The notes under the pieces: model-generated
What the model was told of the DNA's origin: nothing
Database searches by the model: none
Seen by the model: the letters and a program-made list of their open reading frames with translations, nothing else
Program-made: the position numbers and the translations under genes
Shown: piece by piece, positions 1 through 8,837 of the stretch
How the letters are laid out: every line of letters starts with the position of its first letter
How positions within the stretch are numbered: the stretch's first letter is position 1
Virus record (IMG/VR): IMGVR_UViG_3300034374_004244
Location: 1 to 37,710 of that record
Source of the DNA: a virus
DNA: 37,710 bases
Strand: one strand, 5' to 3'

Positions 1-442
1 CACTTGAACCTGATGTATAACTTCTTCTTACAATTTGATAACCTGTGCCAGTGTCTTCAAAAAAGATTCCATTGTTTGCATCAAAACTTCCAACACGTTG
101 TTCTAATCCAGATTCTTGTGCATTCATGACAAATGTATTAAATATAAATAATGACTTACCTGGTTGATAAGACATAACTCTTTTGGATTGTCTAATCACT
201 TTGTCACCACTAGCTGTAGTTACATTTAAATTAACCGTAGATTTATTTGCGGTATAAGTAACCGTTCCTGATCCAGTTAAGTCTTCATCAAAAAGATTAT
301 TTTTTGACATTACATTTGTACTATCAAAAATAGTAAATGGATTAGAAACTCTTAATCTTCCAAATGCATCATAAGCATTTGACCCGTCTCCACCACCGAT
401 TACGGTTGGTTCAACATTAACGTTGTTACATCCTTGGCTCAT
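1..442 (-). CDS. phage structural protein, tail/appendage type (3' end cut by window)
   Basis: About 147 codons are visible and the C-terminus lies beyond the left edge. The ATG has GAGG four bases upstream and follows the stop of the preceding 55-aa gene after one base. The N-terminus carries DAFGRLRVSNP followed by TIFDS (about residues 25-41), and SYQPGKS appears about residue 90. I have seen this pattern in phage tail or appendage proteins, but its role is unknown to me. No signal peptide or membrane segment is visible. The position after the gp10-like gene supports a virion function. Sure of the gene, unsure of the function. Confidence 0.8.
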   Translation of the reverse strand, partial: MSQGCNNVNVEPTVIGGGDGSNAYDAFGRLRVSNPFTIFDSTNVMSKNNLFDEDLTGSGTVTYTANKSTVNLNVTTASGDKVIRQSKRVMSYQPGKSLFIFNTFVMNAQESGLEQRVGSFDANNGIFFEDTGTGYQIVRRSYTSGSS

Positions 443-443
443 A

Positions 444-611
444 TTACCTCATTGTATACCAAGAAACTCTTTCGACTTCTTGTTTTAATTCTTCTTGATA
501 AGAAGTGTTTAATTTATCTTTCATTGTTTGTAAAGATTGAGAGACCTGTCTTTGGTTTTCTTCAGTATAAACTGGTGTAGGTTCAGGTATTTGTATATCA
601 ATTCTAGCCAT
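444..611 (-). CDS. small helical protein, 55 aa
   Basis: The ATG shares one base with the stop of the gp10-like gene (TAATG), and its own TAA lies one base before the next ATG, so it is translationally coupled on both sides. The product starts MARIDIQIPEPTP and continues as a charged helix rich in Gln, Glu and Lys, possibly a short coiled coil. I recognise no family. The snug fit between two structural genes is the main reason to accept it. Confidence 0.75.
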   Translation of the reverse strand: MARIDIQIPEPTPVYTEENQRQVSQSLQTMKDKLNTSYQEELKQEVERVSWYTMR

Positions 612-2749
612 TATCTTCTTCCATCAGGTTTTATATCAGCTCTAAAAGTTCCGTATCTCCAATTCTGATCGGTAGAAGTATTTGCTATTCTTAAACTAGC
701 TGCTCTACCTCTTGCTCTAGTATCCACTTTATCTGTTGATGAATTGACTGTAAAAGGACCTAAGGGAGATGATGAAGAACTATCTGTAGAATAATTTCTA
801 AGATTTATTGTGACTTCTGCATTTCCAGTTAATAATTTAAAGTCAGGTAAAAATCTTCTCATACTCATAAAGACTTCACCATCTGTTATATCAAAGTCAC
901 CTGATTGTATAAATGCAAGTATTGCTGTTTTATTACCATCAGAATCTACTTCGTTATTACCAACTTCATGCTCATAATAAATAGAAGCACCATTTACATT
1001 AGTTACTCCTTGTATAGTTGGAAAAGTTGGAGTGCCTGAAGAATTAAATTTAGTTGCATATGGATTATCATACAATGTAGCATCATGCCAAGAAGTTCTA
1101 GCTAAAGATCCAGTTGTCCACGTACGTTCTGTATAATTAAATGTAACAACTCTATCTGGTTCTACTGAACCTGCTTTAGGATAGAACCAAGATATTTCTT
1201 CATACAAATGATTTAATCCAGCATATACTTGTTCACCTGCATTGTAATTAATTCCTAAATTATTTCCTTTATCTGTAAATACAAAATCTTCTACCAAACA
1301 AGGTACATTTTTAACTGTACCATCATAAACAAAAAATCCACCTGCTTGACCCATCCACCATACAGCTCCATTAACATATTTAATTGCATGTTGTCCGATT
1401 GCTCCACAGTTAGAACCTACCTGTCTAATAGAAAATGTAAATGGTGGACCAACAAACTGCATGACATATGCAGAGGTGTCGGTAAGAATTAAGATATAAT
1501 CTTTACCTTTTACCGCTCCTATAATTTTTACACCAGAATCTAATCTAAAAGTTCCTGCAGTATTTGTAGAGGTAGGAGTATAATCAGCAATACTCTCTTG
1601 ATCAGAAAATCTAATAAACATTTTATCTTGTGATGATTCACTACCTATAGTTGTTTCAGTTCCAAGAATAATTAAATGTCTATCTCTTTCAGATACAATA
1701 GACATTACTGATCGTGTTGGAGCTCCACTTATAACTGCTGCTCTTGTTTGTAATGCAGAAGAAGATGCTTGAAGTGGATCCCAATAATAAGTTTTTCCAT
1801 TTTTTACAGTTGCAATAAGTTTTTGTCCAAAATGATCTAGTGACCATGAAGCTGGATCTAGTAATACAGAAGAGCTTGTAGATGATTCTCCCCATGCAGT
1901 ATAAAATTCTACTGATGCTCCATCAGCATGAGCCGAACGTGTTCCTGCTACATCTCTCGTAATCCCTGTTAAATCATTACCAGATACTCCAGTATAAGAA
2001 ATAAATTCTGCTCCAACTTTAATTGTGCCTGATGTTGGAAATCCAGTAACTGTATTTAGTGTAATATCAGTCCCAGTTCCTCCAGTTCCGTTAGTGTCAT
2101 CTAACAATGCTCCGTTTAAAGTAGAAATAACTCCAGAGGCACCACCAAATGTTGAAGTGCCCCAACCGTAACCATAACTTTGTGTAAGTGGTCCTGGTTT
2201 AATATATGGATTAACGGTTGCAGCTCCACCTGCAGAAATAGTTGCTGTTGCAGCAGTTGCCATTGTAATTGTAAAAGTATCATTTGTTGGAACAGTCACT
2301 ACTTCAAAAGTATTTGTTTCAAAGTCTGCTGCTACATATCCTGCGCCAGGTGTTGTAACTGATGTAAATGTAAATAAATCTCCTGCAAATAATCCATGGG
2401 CTACTTTGTTTACAGTAACTGTAGCCGATGTATCTGTAGTATCAAATGTAATTCCAGTAATGGCTGTATCTAATGGAGTAATATCATAAAAGGCTCCTTC
2501 ATAATAAATTGCTAATATTCTATTTGTTCCAAGAGCAGCGTATCTTCTACCGTCTAAATCTGCCCAAACAAGCTGTTCTCTTACAGCACCAACTAATGTA
2601 TCTCCGTTAATTTGTTGCCAACCCCCTATTTTTTCTGGAAGTCCATATCTAAATCTAACAAAATCCCCATCAGTCCACTGTCCCTCAGCTCCTGTTGCAG
2701 TTACTTGTTTGTTAAATCCTGGCGCTATTTGTACGTTTGTTAAAGGCAT
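611..2749 (-). CDS. P22 gp10-like DNA stabilisation / tail accessory protein, 712 aa
   Basis: Resembles the phage stabilisation protein family of P22 gp10, which plugs the head below the portal and connector. The N-terminus has the typical stretch with DFVRFRYGLPEKIGGW (residues 29-44), followed by beta-rich segments that would form a propeller-like body. Two insert domains interrupt it. Around residues 100-180 is a module with AHGLFAGDLFTF, and around 215-283 one with GTIKVGAEFISYTG; both types are common as add-ons in phage structural proteins. There is no clear Shine-Dalgarno site, but an extended -10 box lies just upstream (separate entry). The size, about 240 residues longer than P22 gp10, is partly explained by the inserts. 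Confidence 0.7.
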   Translation of the reverse strand: MPLTNVQIAPGFNKQVTATGAEGQWTDGDFVRFRYGLPEKIGGWQQINGDTLVGAVREQLVWADLDGRRYAALGTNRILAIYYEGAFYDITPLDTAITGITFDTTDTSATVTVNKVAHGLFAGDLFTFTSVTTPGAGYVAADFETNTFEVVTVPTNDTFTITMATAATATISAGGAATVNPYIKPGPLTQSYGYGWGTSTFGGASGVISTLNGALLDDTNGTGGTGTDITLNTVTGFPTSGTIKVGAEFISYTGVSGNDLTGITRDVAGTRSAHADGASVEFYTAWGESSTSSSVLLDPASWSLDHFGQKLIATVKNGKTYYWDPLQASSSALQTRAAVISGAPTRSVMSIVSERDRHLIILGTETTIGSESSQDKMFIRFSDQESIADYTPTSTNTAGTFRLDSGVKIIGAVKGKDYILILTDTSAYVMQFVGPPFTFSIRQVGSNCGAIGQHAIKYVNGAVWWMGQAGGFFVYDGTVKNVPCLVEDFVFTDKGNNLGINYNAGEQVYAGLNHLYEEISWFYPKAGSVEPDRVVTFNYTERTWTTGSLARTSWHDATLYDNPYATKFNSSGTPTFPTIQGVTNVNGASIYYEHEVGNNEVDSDGNKTAILAFIQSGDFDITDGEVFMSMRRFLPDFKLLTGNAEVTINLRNYSTDSSSSSPLGPFTVNSSTDKVDTRARGRAASLRIANTSTDQNWRYGTFRADIKPDGRR

Positions 2750-2754
2750 ATCGA

Positions 2755-2763
2755 ATTATACCA
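2755..2763 (-). promoter_or_regulatory. extended -10 promoter, possibly leaderless
   Basis: On the minus strand the sequence reads TGGTATAAT, a perfect -10 hexamer with the TGN extension. It ends five bases before the ATG of the gp10-like gene, so a start site 6-8 bases downstream would fall on or next to the A of that ATG. No TTGACA-like box is at the right distance, as expected for an extended -10 promoter. The gene lacks an obvious ribosome binding site, consistent with a leaderless message. Confidence 0.4.
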
Positions 2764-2793
2764 CGTTAGAATTATTAAATCTATTATATATAT

Positions 2794-3018
2794 TTATTTA
2801 AGTTTTACTTCTGAATCATCAAATGAGATTTTGTCTTGAAATTTAGGGTCAAGTTTTAAATATTTTTGGTGTATTTCAGCTACAATTCTAGCAAGACCAT
2901 TAACAAAATGTCTTCCATCATCATAATTAATTGTGACCTTACCTTTGTCGTTTATTAACTTTGCTTCTTCTTTAGTAAATACAATTTTACAATTATCTTC
3001 TTCCCAAATAAATTTCAT
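2794..3018 (-). CDS. hypothetical protein, 74 aa
   Basis: Small soluble protein, acidic and lysine-rich, starting MKFIWEEDNCKIVFTKEEA. It begins one base after the stop of the oxygenase gene upstream, so it is the last gene of the oxygenase cluster before the 44-base AT-rich gap that holds the gp10-like promoter. No motif is recognised and there is no membrane segment. Confidence 0.65.
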   Translation of the reverse strand: MKFIWEEDNCKIVFTKEEAKLINDKGKVTINYDDGRHFVNGLARIVAEIHQKYLKLDPKFQDKISFDDSEVKLK

Positions 3019-3019
3019 A

Positions 3020-3556
3020 TCAATTTTTAGGTATCCCTAAAGTTTGTCTACCATCCCATTTAAGATTTTTAAATTCACCATTTTTTAAAACATAATGAAA
3101 AAAAATTTGAAAAGAATAATCTCCATTATATTCTTCTCTCCAATGTTCTAACTTTCCACCAAAATACAAAACACCATCTCCTGGTTTAATTATTATTTTT
3201 TCTCCATCTATGAAAAGAGGCCACTCATTATCTGCCTTAACATTTACACTAATAGTTACTTCACAAGAAGGTCTGTCTGTGTGTTTTTTTAAACTAGAAA
3301 ATTTTTTATACAATCTCCAAAAACTGTAAGTTTCAATTAATTCAAAGTTACTTGCTTTTTCAAATATTTGTTTTTTAGACTCCAACAAAGAATCCGTAAC
3401 AGGATCTCCGTATCTAATCGTTTCATTTAAAGGTGTTTGTTGGCAAAAAGTAGTTTGATTGCTAAGGTTATATAATTTTGCATAATTAAATAATAGTTCT
3501 CTTTCATCATTAGAAAGTATATTTTTAATATAAATATATTTATTTAAATCATCCAT
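3020..3556 (-). CDS. 2OG-Fe(II) oxygenase-like protein, 178 aa
   Basis: Probable non-haem iron, 2-oxoglutarate-dependent dioxygenase of the double-stranded beta-helix fold. Visible ligands are the HxD pair H92-x-D94 (KKHTDRPSCEV) and a distal His at 138 (GGKLEHWREEY); QIFFHYV (residues 150-156) forms the closing strand. KPGDGVLYFGG (residues 124-134) matches the turn before the distal His. The substrate is unknown; phage members are suspected to hydroxylate proteins, nucleic acids or sugars. It overlaps the preceding oxygenase gene by 13 bases, so the two are made together. Confidence 0.7.
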   Translation of the reverse strand: MDDLNKYIYIKNILSNDERELLFNYAKLYNLSNQTTFCQQTPLNETIRYGDPVTDSLLESKKQIFEKASNFELIETYSFWRLYKKFSSLKKHTDRPSCEVTISVNVKADNEWPLFIDGEKIIIKPGDGVLYFGGKLEHWREEYNGDYSFQIFFHYVLKNGEFKNLKWDGRQTLGIPKN

Positions 3557-4113
3557 GATACAATAGTAAATCTTGTTCCTTCAATTACTGGTGTTGCTTG
3601 ATGTGGGTATAAAAAGTTACTTGGCCATAAAACAATTTTTCCAGGTTGTGGTTTTATTTCTAAAATTAAATTTTTTTGATTAGGTTCAAAAAACTGTAAA
3701 TAACCTCCTTCATAATCATTATTTAAAAAAATAATAGCAGAAAGTTCTCTATGAGTTTTAAGACCACTATCATTATGTGTTTTATAAAAACCACCCTTAT
3801 TATATTTTAATAAAGTTATACCTTCAATTACTGATATTCGATAATCTATTTCTCTTTCATTAAAATATTTTTCAGAAGTATTTACTAAACCTGCACAAAT
3901 TAAATTAAACCAATGTGCTTCAGTAATTCCCTTAAACTTTGACAGACCATAATTTTTTACATCTCTGATATTTTTATTAATTTTAGAAGATCCATCATTT
4001 GATATAATAGATGCTTCTTCAAACTCTTCTATATTACCAAACGTTTTTAAAAAAGCTGAAACATGTTCTGGAGTAAAAAAATTATAAACTCCAATAAAAT
4101 TTTTTATCTCCAT
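3544..4113 (-). CDS. 2OG-Fe(II) oxygenase, prolyl-4-hydroxylase type, 189 aa
   Basis: A clear P4H-like dioxygenase. LLKYNKGGFYKTHNDSG (101-117) supplies the iron ligands H113 and D115. PGKIVLWPSNFLYPHQATPV (157-176) supplies the third ligand H171, and R181 in GTRFTIVSW is the expected 2-oxoglutarate anchor. Length and motif order are those of compact phage and bacterial P4H domains. It overlaps the 248-aa gene upstream by 10 bases and the second oxygenase downstream by 13. Target unknown; the fibre genes nearby make a virion protein or host surface molecule plausible, but this is inference. Confidence 0.85.
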   Translation of the reverse strand: MEIKNFIGVYNFFTPEHVSAFLKTFGNIEEFEEASIISNDGSSKINKNIRDVKNYGLSKFKGITEAHWFNLICAGLVNTSEKYFNEREIDYRISVIEGITLLKYNKGGFYKTHNDSGLKTHRELSAIIFLNNDYEGGYLQFFEPNQKNLILEIKPQPGKIVLWPSNFLYPHQATPVIEGTRFTIVSWMI

Positions 4114-4850
4114 TTTTGTTTATTCCAAAGAGTTTTTTCATACCACTTCATTAAAAAAGTAGTCATTTGAAAAAGAATAGAATCCATTTTTTTTTCGTCC
4201 CATTCTTCAATTTTCATTTTCCAACTTTCTTTTTTAAACGGAAAGACACTAGCAATAGGAGTTCCTTTTTCTAAAACCCAAGTACCTTCTTTTTTAATTA
4301 CACAGGGAAAATTTGTAGGTAAAGCACAAGGCCCGTCTACAATTCCTGAAAAAATTTCAAATCTTTTTTCAGCTCTATTAATAGGTTGCATATAAAAAAC
4401 TGAATAACCTTTTGGAACAAGGATAGTCCAAGGATTTAAAATCTTAAATATAGGAAAATTTTTATTTTCTTTGACAAAGGGGCATTTTTTTCCTCCTACT
4501 TGATCTATATTATGTACTTCTCCATGTGTACCCATGTTTACACCTATATATTGTTTTTTATCTCTAAAAAAACCCATAGAGTTTGCATACTCCAACCAAG
4601 CATTTAACTTGTCGTCTGGACCTTTTACGTTAAAATTAATTTTTTGGTCAATAGGATTTTTTAAAATATAGCCCGCAGTAAGACTATCTAAAAAAGGTTT
4701 ACAAGCTTTGATAGTACGTTCTGTATGGATATCAGGATTTGGTACATCTTTGTACCACTGTGGTATATTAAGTATTGCAGGTTCTGGATGAATGGATTTG
4801 TCTTTTACAATATTTGGATGAGCTGCAAAAGTAATTATTCTTTCATTCAT
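4104..4850 (-). CDS. conserved phage protein of unknown function, 248 aa
   Basis: Starts at the last base of the upstream stop region and overlaps the P4H-like oxygenase at its 3' end. It has conserved-looking blocks: IPQWYKDVPNP near residues 29-39, TIKACKPFLDSLTAGYIL near 46-63, a His-rich middle (GTHGEVHN) and FPFKKESWK near the C-terminus. I associate this layout with an uncharacterised family (DUF6065-like) in marine and other phages, without certainty. No membrane segments. The tight link to two oxygenases suggests a joint pathway or shared substrate. Confidence 0.7.
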   Translation of the reverse strand: MNERIITFAAHPNIVKDKSIHPEPAILNIPQWYKDVPNPDIHTERTIKACKPFLDSLTAGYILKNPIDQKINFNVKGPDDKLNAWLEYANSMGFFRDKKQYIGVNMGTHGEVHNIDQVGGKKCPFVKENKNFPIFKILNPWTILVPKGYSVFYMQPINRAEKRFEIFSGIVDGPCALPTNFPCVIKKEGTWVLEKGTPIASVFPFKKESWKMKIEEWDEKKMDSILFQMTTFLMKWYEKTLWNKQKWR

Positions 4851-5287
4851 TAGAGTTCCATCGAAGACGGAACCTGTATATCATTTTTTATTAAACAATC
4901 AACCCAATTATAACCTGTGATAGGATAGGTCAAAGAATCTATATTAATAGCTTTTAAAGTATTTAAATTAGTAGTCCAAATCGCAGGAGGATTTGTTGCA
5001 AATTGAATTGCTGTTTCGAGATTTTTTATAAGCTTATTCAGTTCTGATCTTATATCCTCTACACTAAAAGAATCTTGAACTCCCTGGTTATCAATCAAGG
5101 AAATATTTAAAGGCTGGCGTGAAGTAAAAACTTTATTTCCTGATTGAAGTAAAGAATAATCTGCATCTGAAATTTCTTCATAAGAAGAAATATCGACAAA
5201 ATTATTTATCCAAAAATCTCTGGATTCTATATCTTCACAAATTCTTATATAATGATTATCTGTATTTTTTAAAACAAACTTTGCCAT
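4850..5287 (-). CDS. hypothetical protein next to tail fibre, 145 aa
   Basis: Lies two bases after the tail fibre gene and shares one base with the next gene. The middle (about residues 75-95) is a charged helix, and the C-terminus contains PITGYNWVDCLIKNDIQVP. Its place directly after the fibre is where many phages keep a fibre assembly chaperone or tip protein, which is a positional guess only; no family is recognised. Confidence 0.65.
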   Translation of the reverse strand: MAKFVLKNTDNHYIRICEDIESRDFWINNFVDISSYEEISDADYSLLQSGNKVFTSRQPLNISLIDNQGVQDSFSVEDIRSELNKLIKNLETAIQFATNPPAIWTTNLNTLKAINIDSLTYPITGYNWVDCLIKNDIQVPSSMEL

Positions 5288-5289
5288 AA

Positions 5290-6510
5290 TTATGTTCCTG
5301 AGTTGTCATAAAGTAAGAAAAATCCTGGAGTGCCAGGAGTTGAATTATTAGTAGCTCTTGCGGCTCCGGCACCACCTGTTCCTTTGTTATAGTAAATAGT
5401 TTCTGAACCCGTTAAACCGGTTTGAGCTCCTGGAGAACTTCCTGGATTACCGGGTTGACTTAAAACACCACCGTTTCCACCATTAGCAGTTCCAATACTT
5501 GTAACATTTGTAGCCCCTCCTGGAGATCCAGCATCAAAACCATTACCTTTGCCTCCACCATTTCCTACTGAGTATGGATAACCTGTACCGCCTGTAATTG
5601 GAGCAAAATAAAAACCAAATCCTCCATCACCGCCAGCACCACCACTAGCCTGATTATTAGGGTTTCCACCACCAGATCCTCCACCGCCACCGCCTTTTAT
5701 AAAAGCTGACGCATTGTTTGCGGCTGGGTTAGCTGTGTATGTTCCTGTAGCACCACCATTAAAAGCATGAGATCTAACAACGTCTTGAGCACCTGATGCC
5801 CCACTTGATGCAGCAGTAATTCTTCCATCAGCATCTACAGTAATTGTAGCTGAAGTATATTCTGCAGCAGTAACGCCAGTTGAAATTAATTGATCTGGAC
5901 CAACTGAGTCAGTAGCAAGTTTTGCTTGTGTAATTGTAGATTGAGCAATTTTATCAGCAGTAACTGCTGATGCAGCAAGTTTTGCTTCTGTAACATTTAA
6001 GTTTGAAATTTTTGCAGTAGTCACCGCATTGTCAGAAAGTTTTGCAGTAGAAATTGCAGCATCATCAATTTGTGCTGTAGCAATTGTTCCACCCAAAGTG
6101 TTTAATGCAATCTCGTTTAAATTTGTTCCATCAGAATAAGCAGCAACGATTGCAGCTTCACCTGCAGTAAAACCAGTTCCACTTACAGTTTTAATTGTTA
6201 AATTTGTTACACCTGTTACAGCAGATAAATCAAAGATATAAAATTTTTCAATTGAGTCTGGAATAGTTACAGTTGATGCAGTTGTTAAAGTTCCAGTAAA
6301 CTTTAAAACCATGTTTCTTGCATTTGAGATAGCTTTATCTGTCATTGCAAGAGCAACAGTTCCACCATCAGAAAGTGCTACTGATTCAAAACCTGCAATT
6401 GCTTGTTGAATTAAGTTTAAGTTATTATTTGTATTTTCACCCCATGTACCAGCGTTTTCGCCAGTTTGCATTAATTCGAGTTTTAGATCTGTTGAATAAC
6501 TAGATGCCAT
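5290..6510 (-). CDS. tail fibre with glycine-rich distal domain, 406 aa
   Basis: The N-terminus (STDLKLELMQTGENAGTWGE, residues 6-25) is the attachment module seen on many marine phage fibres. Residues about 145-205 are a run of ten-residue repeats of the form xxAISTAKLSDN or VTTAKISN, typical of a trimeric shaft. Residues about 272-400 are dominated by Gly, Ala, Asn and Pro with GGGGGG at 273-278, resembling the polyglycine receptor-binding tips of T-even gp38 adhesins. The ATG has AGGAG nine bases upstream. Likely role: host recognition at the cell surface. Confidence 0.8.
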   Translation of the reverse strand: MASSYSTDLKLELMQTGENAGTWGENTNNNLNLIQQAIAGFESVALSDGGTVALAMTDKAISNARNMVLKFTGTLTTASTVTIPDSIEKFYIFDLSAVTGVTNLTIKTVSGTGFTAGEAAIVAAYSDGTNLNEIALNTLGGTIATAQIDDAAISTAKLSDNAVTTAKISNLNVTEAKLAASAVTADKIAQSTITQAKLATDSVGPDQLISTGVTAAEYTSATITVDADGRITAASSGASGAQDVVRSHAFNGGATGTYTANPAANNASAFIKGGGGGGSGGGNPNNQASGGAGGDGGFGFYFAPITGGTGYPYSVGNGGGKGNGFDAGSPGGATNVTSIGTANGGNGGVLSQPGNPGSSPGAQTGLTGSETIYYNKGTGGAGAARATNNSTPGTPGFFLLYDNSGT

Positions 6511-6547
6511 AAATTTTGTCTCCTAAATAATTATAATTTTACCTTAA

Positions 6548-7702
6548 TCATGCAGCTAAATCAACCTCTGTCCATACATTACTTACGCCAGGATCAATCT
6601 CTTGCCATGCTGTGATATTAGTACTTCCTATTGAACTAGTCAATTCTATGCCTGTAACATCAACATCTGCGTTAGCAACAATACCTTCTTCACCTAAGAA
6701 TAAGGTCATTTCAATGCCTGTTACGTCATATATAGTGTTTTGCTCTACCTGTCCTATAGAGCTTGTTAATTCAATACCTGTTATTGTTACATTCGCGTCT
6801 GCAGTAACTGTCTCTTCTCCAATAGAGCTTGTTAATTCAATACCTGTAACAGACACATTTCCATCAGCTACAACTGTTTCATTTCCAATAGAACTTGTAA
6901 GCTCTTGTCCTGTTATATCTACATTTGCAGTACCTGTGACTGTTTCATCACCAATGGATGAAGTAAGCTCTAATCCAGTAACGGATACTGTAACTCCTAT
7001 ATCAAATGTTACTTGTCCAATTTCTGTATCTAAATTATCATCAATAACATTTACAGTTACATTACCCCCTGCCTCAATATCTACAGGTCTAATAGAGATA
7101 GTCATTTCACTACCAACAACAGATAGTGCTTGTACCTCTCCTACAGATAAGGTTGCTTGTATTCCTGTAACGTCAATATTGGCATCTCCAGTCATTGTGA
7201 TTTGACCTGGAGTAGCTGTTAACTCTTGTCCAGTTGGACTTGCGCTAGCACCTGCCGTAATTTCAGCAACTGCACCTACAGATATTGTAGCTGACACGGA
7301 TCCTGTTTGAGCAGAATAAGCATCTCCCCATACCATTGATCCCCAAGAATCTCTTCCCCATCCTGCACCAATTAAAAACTGATCATCAATAGTGACAGCA
7401 CCTGGTGTTGTAGTTAATTGTGAGCCAGTTACATCTTGTTGAATACCTCTTGCAATATCTTCCTCTCCCATAGAAAGATTTGCTTGAATACCTGTAACTG
7501 ATACATCTGCTGACGCACCTGAAACAGCTCCTGCATTAGTAAATGTGAGTTGTGATCCTGTTACATCAACATTTGCGTTAGCTTGAGTTGTTGATTGCTC
7601 TGTAGATGTGGTTAATGATACGCCACTGACTGAGACGGTTTCGTCAGATAGGTCTCCCCAATCTGATGCTCCCCATGTTTTATTACCCCATCCAGTGGCC
7701 AT
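6548..7702 (-). CDS. repeat-rich virion protein, beta repeats, 384 aa
   Basis: Made of about a dozen units of 18-22 residues built around VTGIELTSSIGEETV, with variants such as VTGSQLTTTPGAVTI. Two Trp-rich blocks, GWGNKTWGASDWGD at the start and GWGRDSWGSMVWGD near residue 114, match a motif common in marine phage tail proteins. The repeats should form stacked beta strands. It lies just upstream of the fibre gene, so a fibre-base or tail appendage role is likely. The C-terminal copies are the most similar to each other, which suggests recent duplication. Confidence 0.7.
   Translation of the reverse strand: MATGWGNKTWGASDWGDLSDETVSVSGVSLTTSTEQSTTQANANVDVTGSQLTFTNAGAVSGASADVSVTGIQANLSMGEEDIARGIQQDVTGSQLTTTPGAVTIDDQFLIGAGWGRDSWGSMVWGDAYSAQTGSVSATISVGAVAEITAGASASPTGQELTATPGQITMTGDANIDVTGIQATLSVGEVQALSVVGSEMTISIRPVDIEAGGNVTVNVIDDNLDTEIGQVTFDIGVTVSVTGLELTSSIGDETVTGTANVDITGQELTSSIGNETVVADGNVSVTGIELTSSIGEETVTADANVTITGIELTSSIGQVEQNTIYDVTGIEMTLFLGEEGIVANADVDVTGIELTSSIGSTNITAWQEIDPGVSNVWTEVDLAA
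6625..6985 (-). repeat. tandem coding repeats in the beta-repeat virion gene
   Basis: At least six near-identical units of about 60-70 bases encode (V/I)TG(I/L/Q)ELTSSIG followed by an acidic turn. The core GAGCTTGTTAATTCAAT (plus-strand view) recurs at 6746-6762 and 6824-6840. The similarity at DNA level is high enough for copy-number change by recombination. Confidence 0.7.
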
Positions 7703-7721
7703 ATCATTTTATTTCCTTTAA

Positions 7722-8168
7722 TTAAGCAATTCTTAAAATCGCAGCAGAAGTTGTGAATGCAGGGAACTGGATTGTAAATGTTCCAGATGTTGCAGTCTTG
7801 TCTCCACCGAAATCTAATACAGCAACCGCTTCAGTAGTACCTGTACCACCGTCAGTAGTTGTATTGTAAATTAAAGCACCTCTTGCTGTTAGTGTAACAC
7901 CAGTAAAAGATAAGTTAGCGAAGCTAGTAATAGCGACACCAGATGATACCTTAACACCTTGGTTAACTAAAGCTTTACCACCTGCAGTGTAACCTGCCGG
8001 TGAAGATACTTCAGAAGTTGATGAATAGTTAGTAGTTGATGCACCGATAGCTGCAGCAGAAGTATACATTGCTAAATTAAATGTATCTCCACCACTATCG
8101 AAATCATGCTCACCACCCATCAATTGTTTTTTGAATGAATTGCAAATTGCATTAGTTGTAATAGCCAT
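7722..8168 (-). CDS. putative virion structural protein, 148 aa
   Basis: A Ser/Thr/Ala/Gly-rich beta protein starting MAITTNAICNSFKKQLMGGE, with LAMYTSAAAIGAST near residues 32-45 and a hydrophobic beta C-terminus. Composition and place between the adaptor and the repeat protein fit a small tail or decoration protein. I have seen similar proteins in marine phages but cannot name a family. Its ribosome site is AAAGGAGAATAATT just before the ATG. Confidence 0.65.
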   Translation of the reverse strand: MAITTNAICNSFKKQLMGGEHDFDSGGDTFNLAMYTSAAAIGASTTNYSSTSEVSSPAGYTAGGKALVNQGVKVSSGVAITSFANLSFTGVTLTARGALIYNTTTDGGTGTTEAVAVLDFGGDKTATSGTFTIQFPAFTTSAAILRIA

Positions 8169-8186
8169 AATTATTCTCCTTTAATT

Positions 8187-8837
8187 TTATGGTGATGGTG
8201 ATGGAACCTTTATTCTAGGCACACCACTATCATATTCTCCTCGTCTTCTTCTACCCATTTGTTGTAGAGCAAAAGCTTGTACTTCTTCATCATACTTGCT
8301 TTTATAAAGTGTGTAAAGATCTTGAGGACCTTTAAGATAAGAAAAAGCTTCAGTTAAGACACCATGTAATAACATTGTCTCTTGATAAGTTGACAAATAT
8401 GTATTTGTTGAACTATCGAAATGTGGTGGATCTTTAATGAAGTTGATTTGAATAGTGTAAGCTGAATCTGGTGTAGGTGCTACTAATATATTAAAATCAT
8501 CCCAATTAGCATAAAACTTAGGCTCACCTGTAGTGCCTCCACTGTTATATTCAGATATAAAACTTGTATCTCTTCGTTCTAAAAAAGTTCTATCAGAACC
8601 ATTTATCATTTGTACTGATCTAATAATCATACAATCAGCAGGTAAACTGACATATCTATTTCCAGATGTAAAAGTAGATGTAGAATATTTTCTTAAATCA
8701 TCATAGTCTACTTGACCTGCTACATTAAGTTCTGTAGCTCTAATAAATTTATCAATAATAGAATCAGTTAATACATTAGAATCTACTTCTGTATAATCTC
8801 TAACCTGTGTTAAAAAATCTGCATGTGTAATAGCCAT
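8187..8837 (-). CDS. head-tail adaptor-like protein, 216 aa
   Basis: N-terminal helices (FLTQVRDYTEV, then DSIIDKFIRATELNVAGQV) are followed by a beta section with YVSLPADCMIIRSVQM (residues 62-77) and helical YQETMLLHGVLTEAFSYLKG near 147-166. This layout matches phage connector adaptors of the gp6/gp4 type that sit below the portal. The C-terminus is basic then Pro-rich (RRRRGEYDSG to PSPSP). It shares one base with the upstream gene. Function from fold-like pattern and position. Confidence 0.6.
   Translation of the reverse strand: MAITHADFLTQVRDYTEVDSNVLTDSIIDKFIRATELNVAGQVDYDDLRKYSTSTFTSGNRYVSLPADCMIIRSVQMINGSDRTFLERRDTSFISEYNSGGTTGEPKFYANWDDFNILVAPTPDSAYTIQINFIKDPPHFDSSTNTYLSTYQETMLLHGVLTEAFSYLKGPQDLYTLYKSKYDEEVQAFALQQMGRRRRGEYDSGVPRIKVPSPSP

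Noticed and set aside
6612-7205. Long plus-strand open frame opposite the beta-repeat gene
   Set aside because: It is the mirror of the repeats VTGIELTSSIG; low-complexity Ile/Ser/Pro/Val composition, no ribosome site, and the minus frame has clear protein motifs.
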